Below are positions 12,330-23,280 of a DNA stretch of 64,000 nucleotides, in pieces. A program made the position numbers and the translations under genes. The DNA comes from Benincasa hispida (Eukaryota > Streptophyta > Magnoliopsida > Cucurbitales > Cucurbitaceae). The stretch covers positions 4,978,454-5,042,453 of the forward strand of contig NC_052351.1 of the NCBI RefSeq assembly GCF_009727055.1. Reading direction: 5' to 3'. The notes below the pieces were generated by a model. It saw only the letters and a program-made list of their open reading frames with translations, was not told the DNA's origin and searched no databases. How positions within the stretch are numbered: position 1 is the stretch's first letter; each line of letters begins with the position of its first letter.

Positions 12330-14239
12330 GTATTTATCTTGATGCTCTAAAGCAACTCTTATTTATTCTCTTATTTTTTCGAAATAATTTACGTACTGAA
12401 GAATGTTATTTAGGCAAGAGAATTTATCGGTAACATTCGATCTCTTTTAAGGACACCATTTTTCCACTCTGATAGATTTGTCGTCATCCACCCACATCTG
12501 AACCCTCCATCACGTGCTTGAGTCCATTGCTCTATACGAATCTTGTAAAAAAAAAAACTTAAACTGCTCCGATTTATTCCTTCAATGTCTTCAATGGCTT
12601 TGTTAAACTTTCGAATTTGAAATTGACACCCGACACGATAAACATAAATTTTTAGTTTATTAATTTTGTATTTTTTTTATTGAAGTTGCTGATGATATGT
12701 CGTAAGCAGAAACGATGGTGACATTTTGGTCCCATCCAATAATTTGCTGGAGTGTTCACTGTTGCGATGATGCCAGCATGTCAATCTGAAATTAAACATA
12801 CCTCTTCGTGTATTACAATTTCTCTCAAGTGTTTCAGGAATCATCCCCATGAGGCTACAAACTCCTCATCTACAATGGTGAACGCAAGTGGAAGAAGATG
12901 CCCGTTCGAATCGACTGACGTAGCAATCAGTAAATTTCCTCGATATTTTCCATACAAGTGGGTACCATCTATCTGAATTATCGATCTACATTTATTAAAA
13001 ACTTCTATACAAGGACCGAATGCCTAAAATACAGAAGTTAGGATAGCATGGCCTTTAGTAAGCGTTTCTTTCACTTTCCATTCTACACGTGCTTCAGGAT
13101 TGGTCTGCTTAACCATATACAGCCACCTAGATAACAATTTGTATGATTCATCCCAGTCACTGAACACTTTAGCCAATGCTTTTCTTTTGCCCTCCCACAC
13201 CCTATGGTAAGGAACATGATATCCAAATTTTGATTTTATGTCGGATTGCAGTTGTGCCACGCTGATAGATAGTTTTTCTCTTACAGCATCACAAAACTCT
13301 ATGCAATCATTGATGAATCGAACTACACATGACTTTGACTCAGTTTTGGATAAAAACATGTATGTTGCTCAACATACTTAGTGATCTCGAACAAGCCATG
13401 CAATTTTTTTTATTGCACGAAGTCTCCATTTGCAACCTTCTTCCCACCTCTTACATCGAATTGCCCAAATCGTCGGTGTCAGTTCCACAACCTCATTTGG
13501 TGTGTGGCATTTAATAGCAAAACATTTGACCGCGTGTTGTAGCATTTATTTGTCTTGAAAAATCATCCATTTTTACAATTGGGTATTGTCAACATCCACA
13601 TGGGTTACAATTGGGTCTTGTTCTCGAATGTTATCTAGTACATTGATATCTAAATCGTTGATGTATCTAAAGGTAACTCATGTTCAAGAGCATCAAAATC
13701 CAACTCTTCAAATTCATCGTCTGTTTCTGTTTTAAAATCTCTGTACTAATTGTTAGCCACCATATCTTCATCATCACATGGCGATGCAACTGATTCTGGA
13801 TCATGATCAATACATGGAGTTGATCTTCAAACTGACTAAAGGGTGCATTCAAGTTTATATCCAACCCTATCCTAATTACATTTACATACAAATTCACTAA
13901 ATTCAGGAGTGGCATCGTGATTGAGAACATCAAGTTCATAGCTTGTTCATTCGGAATAGGGAATCACATAAACCTTACTGGTCCTGATGGTTCTAGATTA
14001 TGATGTCTATATATTATTTCTAACTGATTTGTTCTCATATCTACACTAAGTGACATCCCAACCATTTCAATGAATTGTTCAAATACAATTCCACTGTTCA
14101 CATTTATGCTAAAATCCTCGCATGGTGGTTGGTCATAATCAACTCCATCAATACTGTCAATCATATTACCATTTGTAAACAACATAAATCCCAAACTTTG
14201 TCCTCCATTTTCTAAAATTAAAATTAAAAAAAAAAACAA
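12330..14239 (-). pseudogene. Mutator-like (MULE) transposase pseudogene 1
   Basis: Read on the minus strand from about 14239. The N-terminal region includes SIDGVDYDQPPCEDFSI. Next comes a WRLRAIKK-like zinc-binding/DNA-binding stretch near 13430. The segment 13359-13024 includes IKSKFGYHVPYHRVWEGKRK and KVFSDWDESYKLL. The DDE core at 13020-12720 includes IIQIDGTHLYGKYRGNLLIA and HLLPLAFTIVDEEF, followed by KCHHRFCLRH. The C-terminal WTQARDGGFRCGWMTTNLSE motif is near 12490. It is broken by frameshifts and by stops that replace expected Trp and Arg codons (SWG*FL, SD*HAGI). Terminal inverted repeats were not located. The family call is strong from motif order; it is clearly dead. Confidence 0.88.
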
Positions 14240-14361
14240 ACAAACAATACATTACTAATTGTTTTACTCATTATCAAACTTAAACAAAAACAAAAAACGA
14301 TAAAAAAAAAAAAAATCAAATATCATAAGAAATATATTTAAAAAAATCACAATAAAAAAAG
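14240..14361. repeat. Short AT-rich stretch related to the 16460-17566 array
   Basis: It carries one copy of the caaatatcataagaaatat word that recurs about every 150 bp in the array at 16460-17170. This suggests the duplication of the following 2-kb block also included array sequence. Confidence 0.55.
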
Positions 14362-14464
14362 AATATTTGTAATACATAGTAGAATAAGAGAAAAAATCTA
14401 AAAATATATTACACCTTTAAAATATTTGCAAATATGGATGAATTGACTAGTCAATCTTTGATTT

Positions 14465-15065
14465 TTTTTTTTTTTAATTTCTAATTTCGCCCTCCTTTGT
14501 CTTATCTTGTTGTACACCTTTTTTTCTGCTTTTTATTTTCTTTCTTTCATCCAATTTTTGTTTCTCCTCCCTTTTTTTTTATTTCATTTTATTTTCTTTC
14601 TCATTTTTTGCTTTTCCCCATTTTTTATTTTATTCTTTCCTTTATTTTTTATTTTCTTCATTTTTCCTTTTTTCCTTTCTTTTTTCTTTTCTTTTTTTTC
14701 TTCCTTTACTTTTTAATTTTCTTTCAATTCTTTCATTTTTCTTTGGTTTTTGCTTATTCCTTTTTTTTTTATTTTTCTTTCTTTCAATTCTTGCTATTCC
14801 TTCTTTGTTTTTATTTTCTTCTCTTTCTCCGATTTGCTTCTTCCCTTATCTTTTTATTATTATTATTTTTCTTTTCTTTCTTCCGATTTTTTTGCTTCTT
14901 CCTTTTTCTTTTTCTTTGTTTAGTTTTCTTTCATTTGTCTGTTTTTTGCTTCTTTTTTCTATTTACTTTTCTTTCTTTTTTTCAGTTTTTGTTTCTTCTC
15001 TTCTCTCTTTTTTTTTTATTTTTTTCTTTCCTTTATGTTGAATTTTTTCTCTTCCCCGTTTTTTC
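14465..15065 (+). repeat. Polypyrimidine tract (T/C), copy 1
   Basis: About 600 bp are almost purely T and C on the plus strand, built of irregular TTTTCTTTC words with an occasional TTTTTGCTTCTT. A matching tract lies at 17690-18300. Such strand asymmetry can form triplex or other non-B DNA, but here it is most simply simple-sequence DNA. Confidence 0.85.
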
Positions 15066-15179
15066 AAAAGAATTATGAGGCTGAGTTCCGTAATTTAAAA
15101 CTTGAAAGTACTCAATTCATAAGTGACTTAACACCAAATAAGCCAATCATCAAGTTTGATTATTATACACAAATAATAA

Positions 15180-16310
15180 ATATAAATAGCAATGGAAGTC
15201 TATCAGTGATAACTACTAATATTTCTATCATTGATAGCTTAATCTTTTGATTATATTTCGTAGTTAATAGCCACATATAGAGAATTTATCATTGATAGCC
15301 AATTTAGTGAATTAATTTAATAAAGTTGAAGCTCGAAACTAAAAATGTAAGTGGAATGCCTAGAAGTTATCACTAATAAGCAGTTTATCAGTGGTAGAAG
15401 ACTATCATAAAAAGAAAAGGGACTTATAATGTTTGGGGAAGGACAAGAAATGGGCAAAAAGGTGTTTCATGGCTATGATTGATTATAGAAGCACTACTGA
15501 TAGCAATGTTACCAGTGATAGAAGCTAATACTAATAAACATGGTTATCGATGATAGAAGCTATTCGATAGCACTTATGCGGAGATAGAAGCTATTCGATA
15601 GCACGTTATCGGTGATAGAAGCTACCACTGATAGCGACATTATCGGTGATGAGAGAACTATCAACTGATAGCATGATATCAGTGAGATCATTGATAACAT
15701 CTTATTTATTTGTTATCAGTGAAAGAAGCTATCACTGATAACCACAAATATTGTGATGTTAGTGATGTCGGTGATAAAACTTAAGTGATATCTATATATC
15801 GAGTTTCTTTCAAAGGTGATAACCAGTTATAGAAGTCTATCATGATAGCCTTAAGTGTTAATATTTCAAGGTTGATTCTAATTGATGAATGGCTATCAGT
15901 GATAACGACTGATAGCTGCTATCAGTGATAGCCATGTTAAAAAGATTTATTAGTGATAACTACTAATGGTAATCAAAGTGTTGGTATTGTTTCAAAGTTG
16001 ATCACTATTTATAAAATCAATCATTGATAGCCACTGATAGCCTTTAAGTAGTAATATTTCAACGTTGATTCCAATTGATGAAAGTGAATCAATGATAGCT
16101 AATAACAATTGATAGAAAATTAAAAGTTAATATTTCAAGATTGTATTAATTTTTCTAAAATTGAAAGCTATCGCTGATAGTAACTATCATCGATAGCAAT
16201 TGATAGAAGCTATTAGCGATAGCAGCTGATAACAACTATCAGTGGTCATCACTGATAGTAGCTATCAGTGGTCATCACTGATAGCTACTATAAGTGATAG
16301 CTTTTAATTT
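15180..16310. repeat. Palindrome-rich TATCAGTGATA/GATAGAAGCTATC cluster, copy 1
   Basis: Dozens of variants of CTATCA(C/G)TGATAG and GATAGAAGCTATC are spaced irregularly by 10-60 bp, often in inverted pairs. A perfect CTATCAGTGATAG is at 15919-15931. Two identical hairpin units, CTATCAGTG-gtcat-CACTGATAG, lie at 16236-16258 and 16262-16284. Copy 2 of the block lacks these two hairpins. A similar isolated motif occurs at 28170-28200. Confidence 0.85.
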
Positions 16311-16459
16311 GAGAAAACCAGGAAGAAGCGAACAAAATGGTGGCTAGACATAGGTTTTTTTAGTCTTTTACCATTTTTTTAATCTATATATGCAATTATT
16401 TTATCCTTGTACTATATATTATATTATTTTGGGCTTGAATTCTATTTATGCAACTAGCC

Positions 16460-17566
16460 CTACAAAAAAATCAAATATCATAAGAAATATATTAAAAAAA
16501 TCACAATAAGGTAAACTTTTAAAAACTATTTTTAAATCATAAACATCAACTTCTTAAACATAACAATAAGGTAAACTTTTAAAAACTATTTTTTCAAAGT
16601 TAATACTAAAAAAAGTCAAATATCATAAGAAATATATTTTAAAAAATCACAATAATTTTGTATTAAACTAAAAATACTAAAGTTTTTAAACTATAAACAT
16701 CAACTTTTTAAACATAACAATAAACTAAACTTTTTTAAAATATTTTTTAAAATTAATACTAAAAAAATCAAATATCATAAAAAATATATTAAAGAAATCA
16801 CAAATAAATTTTGTATTAAACTAAAAATATCAAAGTTTTTAAACTATAAACATCAAATTTTTAAACATAACAATAAGGCAAATTTTGTAAACTATTTTTT
16901 CAAAGTTAATACTAAAAAAATCAAATATCATAAGAAGTATATTTAAAAAATCATAACAATTTTGTATTAAACTAAAAATACTAAAGTTTTTAAACAATAA
17001 ACATCTAACTTTTTAAACATAACAATAAATTAAACTTTTTAAAAGTATTTAAAACTATTTTTCACAGTTAATACTAAAAAAATCAAATATCATTGGAAAT
17101 ATATTAAAATTTCACAATAAATTTGTATTAAACTATAAACATCAACCTTTTAAACATAATAATAAACTATACTTAAACACAAATAAAAACAAACAAAAAT
17201 ATAAACAAAATATTAAAAATATTAAAACTAATAAAAAAAACTTTAAACCACAAACTTTAATACTAAAACATTAGAATATTATAGAAATATAATTTAAATA
17301 ACAAAAAAAGACTTTTTCTATTAAATAACAAAAACAACTACTAAATTTTTTAAAATGCACTAATACTAAAAGCATAACACTAATATTAACAAAATTTAAT
17401 ATTATTTAAAATGCAGAAAAAAAAAACCATTAACATGGTAGGTCTAACATAATATAAATAAGATTAGTAAAATATATAGAGAAAAAATTACTAACATCAA
17501 TATGTAAATATTATTGAATTCAACAACTACTAAAAAATTAACATGTTAGATCTACTAAATATATAG
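16460..17566. repeat. AT-rich tandem array, ~150-bp unit
   Basis: The phrase caaatatcataagaaatat recurs near 16472, 16617, 16769, 16922 and 17077, giving a period of 145-155 bp. Between them are aaactataaacatcaac and taaacataacaataa words. From about 17170 the array degrades into unordered A-rich DNA up to the second copy of the 2-kb block. No coding potential. Confidence 0.8.
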
Positions 17567-19538
17567 GATATTTGTAATACACAATAGAATAAGAGGAAAA
17601 ATCTAAAAATATATTACATCTTTAAAATATTTGCAAATATGGATGATTTGACTAGTCAATCTTTGATTTTTTTAAAAAAATTTCCAATTACGTCCTCCTT
17701 GTCTTATCTTGTTGTACACCTTTTTTTGAGTCTTTTTATTTTCTTTCTTTTCTTCGATTTTTGCTTCTTTCCTCACTTTTTTCATTTTATTTTCTTTCTC
17801 AGTTTTTGCTTCTTCTTCTTTATTTTATTTTATTTTATTTTGTTATTTCCTTTATCCGATTTTTGCTTCTTTCCTTTATTTTTTTATTTTCTTCAATTTT
17901 CTTCTTTTTCCCTTTCTTTTTCTTTCCTTTATTTTTTATTTTCTTTCCTTTTTTTTTTTAATTTTTTTAATTTTCTTTTATTTATTCGGTTCTTGCTTAT
18001 TCCTTTTTTTATTTTTATTTTATTTCTTCAATTCTTGCTTATTCCTTTTTCTTATTTTTATTTTCTTCCCTTTCTCCGATTTTTGCTTCTTCCCTTATCT
18101 TTTTTTATTATTTTGTTTTCTTTTCTTTCTCTGATTTTTTGCTTCTTCCCTTTCTTTTTCTTTTTAGTTTTTCTTTCATTTTTCCGGTTTTTGCTTCTTT
18201 TTTTCTATTTAATTTTTTTTTCAGTTTTTGCTTCCTCTCTTTCTCTTATTTTTAAAATTTTTCTTTCCTTTGTTTGAATTTTTTCTTCTTCCTTTTTTTT
18301 TCACAAGAATTATGAGGTCGAGTTCCATACACATGACTTGAAAGTACTCAAGTCATAAGTGACTTAACACCAACAAGCTAATGATCAAGTTTGATTATTA
18401 TAACAAACAATAAATATATATAGCAAATGAAAGTCTATGAGTGATAGCCACTAATATTTTCTATCATTGATAGCTTAAACTTTGATTATATTTTCATGTT
18501 AATAGCCACTTATAGAAATCTATTATTGATATCCAACTTAGTGAATTTAACTAATAAAATTGAATCTCGAACTAAAATATAAGTGGAATGCCTAGAAGTT
18601 ATCACTAATAGCATGTTTATTTGTGATAGAAACTATCATCGAAAAGAAAAGGGACTTATAAATGTTTGGGAAGGACAAGAAAGGGGCAAAAAGGTGTTCG
18701 GTAGCTATGATTAATAGAAGCTACTACTGATAACATTTTACCAATGATAGAAGCTAATACTAATAACATGTTATTGATGATAGAAGCTATCCGATAGCAC
18801 GTTATCGGTGATAGAAGCTACCACTGATAGCACGTTATCGGTGATAGAGAACTATCACTGATAGCATGATATCAGTGAGATCATTGATAGCATCTTATTA
18901 GTGATGTTGTTAGTGAAAGAAGCTATCACTGATAACCAAAATATGAGTAATGTTAGCGATATCGGTGATAAAACTTAGGTGATATCTATATATCAAGTTT
19001 CTTTCAAAGGTGATAACCAGTTATAGAAGTCTATCATTGATAGCCTTAAGTGTTATTATTTCAAGTTTGATTCTAATTGATGAAAGTCTATCAGTGATAA
19101 CGACTGATAGCTGCTATCGGTGATAACCATGATAAAAATTTATTAGTGATAACTACTATGGTAATCAAAGTTATTAGTCTTCTTTCAAAGTTGATCACTA
19201 TTTATAAATCTATCATTGATAGCTACTGATAGCCTTAAGTAGTAATATTTCAACGTTGATTCCAATTGATGAAAGTGAATCAATGATAGCTACTAATAAT
19301 TGATAGCAAATTAAAAGCTAATATTTCAAGATTGTATTAATTTTTCTCAAATTGAAAGCGATAGCAACTATCATCGATAGCTTTTAATTTGAGAAAATCG
19401 GGAATAAGCGAACAAAATGGTGACTAGGCATGGGTTTTTTTAGTCTTTTACCATTTTTTGATTTATATATGCAATTATTTTATCCTTGTACTACATATTC
19501 TATTATTTTGGGCTTGAATTCTATTTATGCAACTAGCC
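17567..19538. repeat. 2.0-kb direct repeat, copy 2
   Basis: Second copy of the block at 14362-16459, slightly shorter. It contains a pyrimidine tract (about 17690-18300) and a palindrome cluster (about 18420-19390), in the same order and orientation. It ends at the same caactagcc word and then joins a copia fragment. Confidence 0.85.
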
Positions 19539-20039
19539 TTAAAAACATAACATTTTCTATAATCTTTGCATATTCAAATTGTGAACACTATCTTCCTTAT
19601 TTTTCTTAAGATTCATACTAGCATCATAAGGTGTTCTTACAGGAATATCATCAAAACAATCAAATCTGATTGTCATAAAGAAATAACCATTTTTAGTTTT
19701 TCTTATCTTAATACCAAGTATCACATCACCCTCACCTAAATCTTTCATTTCAAATTGTAAGGACATAAATAACTTAATATTGTTAATTACATCTATATTT
19801 GTACCAAAGATCAGTATATCATTAACATACAAACAAATAATCACATAATCAGCTCAAATAAGTTTGTGTAAACATATGTATCAAAGGATATTAACAAATA
19901 TTCATATACTCAACTCAAACAACTTGAGTAAATGACTTTTTTACATCCATGTGATGTATCATACAAATGTTATTAAGGCTTTATAGTAACTATTTCAAGT
20001 ATTTTAGTCATATCAAAATATTCATCAAAATATTTAAAG
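19539..20039 (-). pseudogene. Copia RT fragment, family 3 (copy 1)
   Basis: The minus-strand translation gives the copia RT catalytic region in the form MIICLYVNDILIFGTNIDV, then QFEMKDLGEGDVILGIKIRK and the segment DIPVRTPYDASMNLKKNKED. The loop is YVND, a loss of the first catalytic Asp. The same fragment, nearly identical, is at 33585-34091. The shared sequence continues upstream as non-coding DNA to about 20039. This copia lineage is distinct from those at 3.7, 8, 21 and 25 kb. Confidence 0.85.
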
Positions 20040-21108
20040 GTCATATAAGAATCTCATGTCTAAGAACCATAAGCTTGAAACCATAATACTGAACTAGAAT
20101 ATACCAAGCAAACGTGTACATAAAACCATCGTATTTGGAACCTGAATCATAATTGAGAATGAACACTCACTGCTCTAATTTCTAACGTCAAGCCATGGCC
20201 AGATACGACCTCTACCTTGACCTGCTCACATTAAACTATGGCTAGAAGAGATCCCCACATCGATTTCTTAAAACAATCCGATGGCATGTCAACAACATCC
20301 TTAAGACATAAACGTTTATAACAACTCTTATACGTCAATACTTGATACATTTTAGTTGAGAACGAGCATACACCGCTCTAGCTCTCAACGTTTATTATCG
20401 GCCAAGAGACCCATATCTCGGTCTTGCATCCATACCTGCCTACATACATATAGAGTTTGCTATGTACCGACAACATCTTAGGTACATCTATTCAGATACT
20501 TTCCTTACCAGTATCCCTACTCATTAATTTAGAAATACCAACACATGAACCTTGGAAAGTCTAGGTATTTAAAACATAGTACGTCAAGCTTCCTTCAACC
20601 TTAGCTTTACCCCTAACGCATGCTTCATATTTTATGAAATAAGTTAAATTAAAACATATTTAACTAGCTTGTGAAACCACTGACATGCATTAGACATGAA
20701 CAACATACTTGGAAACCTCATACATTATTAAATATTAAGCGTTGATAAACATTCACAAGCATTATCAACTTCAAACTATCCTTCTAGCCTAGAAGGAAAT
20801 ATGACTACCTTTATCCCTAGTTGAGATTGAACTATTTAATCTAACCCTCAATCTCAACCTTAATCGGGGAGAACTCTTTTGCTCAATCTCTCGACGTCGT
20901 ATTACCTACGTGCACATAGTTATAACTGGGTACCGTCGTACCTTATATACCTGACTAGGATACCTTCTCATTGTCCTTCAGTATCCTTAGGTATTTCTGC
21001 TCAGATACCTTCTCAAACGTCCTTCAGTATCGAGCTGTTAAGGGTTAATAACTACTGCAGTCACGCCCTTCTCTAGGCTAAGAGGGTGGTCTGGGGCGGA
21101 GTGTGACA
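20040..21108 (-). mobile_element. Probable LTR of a gypsy-type element (minus)
   Basis: On the minus strand the segment begins TGTCACACTCCGCCCC at 21108. This start is seen in many plant Ty3/gypsy LTRs (from memory), and it abuts copia integrase sequence at 21109. No open frame is present. Two partly similar passages, each with a 'ctctaa/gct-tctaacg' word and a Pro/Cys-rich context, lie at 20170-20280 and 20370-20480. The other edge is placed only where the family-3 copia similarity stops, and no matching target duplication was found, so left boundary and class are uncertain. Confidence 0.45.
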
Positions 21109-23280
21109 GACTGCATGTTACATTTTGAACAACGTTCCCTCGAGAAGTGTTTCTGAAACACCTTTTGAGCTGTAGAGAGGCCGTAAAGGTAGTTTACACC
21201 ACTTCAAGACTTGGGGATGTCCGGCCCATGTACTAGTGGCTAACCCAAAGAAGTTGGAACCGTGTTCGAAAGTTAGCTTCTTTGTAGGCTACCTCAAGGA
21301 AACAAGGGGTGGATACTTCTATGATCCGAGTGATAACAAAGTGTTTGTGTCGACAAACGCTATCTTCTTGAAAGAAGACCACATCAGAGATCATAAATCA
21401 CAAAGTAAGCTTGTTTTACGTGAGACTTCTAGTGAGACTACTGAGGGTTCAACAAGAGTTGGTGAACATGCTGATAGATCAACAAGAGTTATTGATATCA
21501 GTTCATCTAGTCAACCATCTGAAGAGTTGAGACCTCCTCGACGTAGTAGGAGGGTTATCAACCCACCGGAATGCTACATGGGTTTGACTGAAGCCCAGAA
21601 CATCATTTCTAATGATGGAGTCGAGGATCCATTGTTTTTTAAGCAAGCAATGGAAGATGTTGACAAAGATGAGTGGATTAAAGCCATGAACCAGAAAATA
21701 GAGTCTATGTATTTCAATAATGTTTGGGAACTCATGAATCAGCCTGATGGGGTAAACCCTATAGGGTGTAAGTGGATCTACAAGCGAAAACGAGGTGTAG
21801 ATGAAAAGGTGCAAACCTTTAAGTATAGACTCATGGCAAAGAGTTATACCCAGATCGAGGGAGCGGACTATGAGGAAACTTTCTCACCTGTTGTCATCTT
21901 GAAGTCTATCAGGATACTTCTATCCATAACCACATTTTATGATTATGAGATATAGAAAATGGACGTCAAGACTGTCTTTCTTAACGGTAATCTTGAGGAG
22001 ACCATCTACATGGTTCAACTAAAGGGGTTCATAATTCAAGTTCAAGAGCAAAAAGTTTGCAAGCTTAATAGATCCATTTAAATTCGACAGTGCGATTAAA
22101 TCGTTTGGCTTTGATCAGAACGTTGATGAGCCTTATATTTACAAGAAAACTATCAACAACTCAGTAGCTTTCCTGGAACAGTATATGGATGATATCCTAC
22201 TCATTGGGAATGATGTAGGCTTTCTGATTGACATTAAAAAGTGGCTAGCCGCCCAATTCCAAATGAAAGATTTAGGAGAGGTGCAGTATGCTCTAGGGAT
22301 CCAGATCATTTGGGATCGTAAGAACAAGAGGTTAGTCTTATCTCAAGCATTGTACATTGATCAAATGTTGATCAGGTACAGGATGCAGGATTTAAAGAGG
22401 GGTTTATTACCCTTCAGGCATGGAATTTTTTTGTCTAAGGATCAATGTTCTAAGTCACCTCAAGAGGTTGAGGAGATGAGACGGATTCCCTATGCTTCGG
22501 CTGTTGGAAGCTTAATGTATGAAATCTTATGTACCGGACCTGACATTTCTTATGCGTTAAGGATTGTCAGTTGCTATCAGTCCAATCCAGGATTAGATCA
22601 TTGAACACCAGTCAAGACAATCCTCAAGTGTCTTCGGAGAACGAGGGACTACATGCTTGTGTGTGGAGATAAAGATTTGATCCTTACAGGATACAGACTC
22701 TTACTTTCAGACTGATAGAGATTCTCGTAAATGGACATCAGGGTCAATGTTCACTCTGAATGGAGGGGTTGTAGTTTGGAGAAGCATTAAGCAAGGATGC
22801 ATCGTGGGCTCCACTATGGAAGTCGAATATGTAGCCATTTGTGATGCAGCTAAGGAGGCTGTTTCGCTGAGGAAATTCCTTACAGATTTTGAATTTGTTC
22901 CAAATATGTCGTTGCCGATCACTTTTTATTGTGATAACAGCGGGGTTGTGGAAAATTCAAAGGAACCTCGGAGTCATCATAGAGGCAAGCATATAGAACA
23001 GAAATATCATTTGATCAGGGAGATTGTGCATCGCGGTGATGTGATAGTCACGAAGATCGCATCGGAACACAATGTTGCTGATCCATTTATAAAGGCTCTC
23101 ACAGCTAAAGTATTTGAGGGTCATCTGGAGAGTCTGGGTCTATGGAACATGAGGCATCTTGTCCAGGGCAAGTGTGAAATGATATTGGGGTATAGAGTAC
23201 GCCCTAGTTAATTGTATATTGTACTTATTTTCTCTTGTATTGTACATTAGTCTTCCGAGGCATTAGGATAAATGAGAGAT
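21109..23280 (+). pseudogene. Copia pol remnant C (integrase end to RNase H)
   Basis: Starts inside integrase (TACYILNNVPSRSVSETPFE) and continues through FVGYLKETRGGYFYDPSDNK, the linker PPRRSRRVINPPECYMGLTE, RT (PIGCKWIYKRKRGVDEKVQT, YEETFSPVVILKSIRILLS), the catalytic loop YMDDILLIGNDVG at about 22182, and RNase H (STMEVEYVAICDAAKEA, HIEQKYHLIREIVHRGD). The region 21236-21955 is one open frame of 239 codons. Breaks are a TAG replacing Trp at 21953, a deletion/frameshift near 22070 and frame changes at 22605-22740. It ends at a polypurine tract before the LTR at 23281. It is the best preserved copia pol in the window but is not functional. Confidence 0.9.

Larger units (their letters stand above)
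14362..16459. repeat. 2.1-kb direct repeat, copy 1
   Basis: Copy 1 of a block repeated at 17567-19538. Both begin atatttgtaataca, pass through ggatga(a/t)ttgactagtcaat, a long T/C tract, then a palindrome-rich part, and end gcttgaattctatttatg / caactagcc. The ends are not TG...CA and there is no primer-binding site, so I do not call them LTRs. The long open frames over the T/C tract are composition artefacts. Confidence 0.85.

Noticed and set aside
14497..15078. 193-codon open frame (Phe/Leu/Ser-rich) on the plus strand
   Set aside because: It lies wholly in a T/C tract; stops are rare there by composition. A similar 212-codon frame at 17639-18277 has the same cause.
15919..15931. CTATCAGTGATAG identical to the core of the bacterial tet operator
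   Set aside because: It is one of dozens of variants in a plant palindromic repeat, with no tet genes or vector sequence around, so coincidence is the better explanation.
14362..19538. The two 2-kb direct repeats as LTRs of one retrotransposon
   Set aside because: They lack TG...CA ends, primer-binding site, polypurine tract and target duplication, and the sequence between them is a tandem array.
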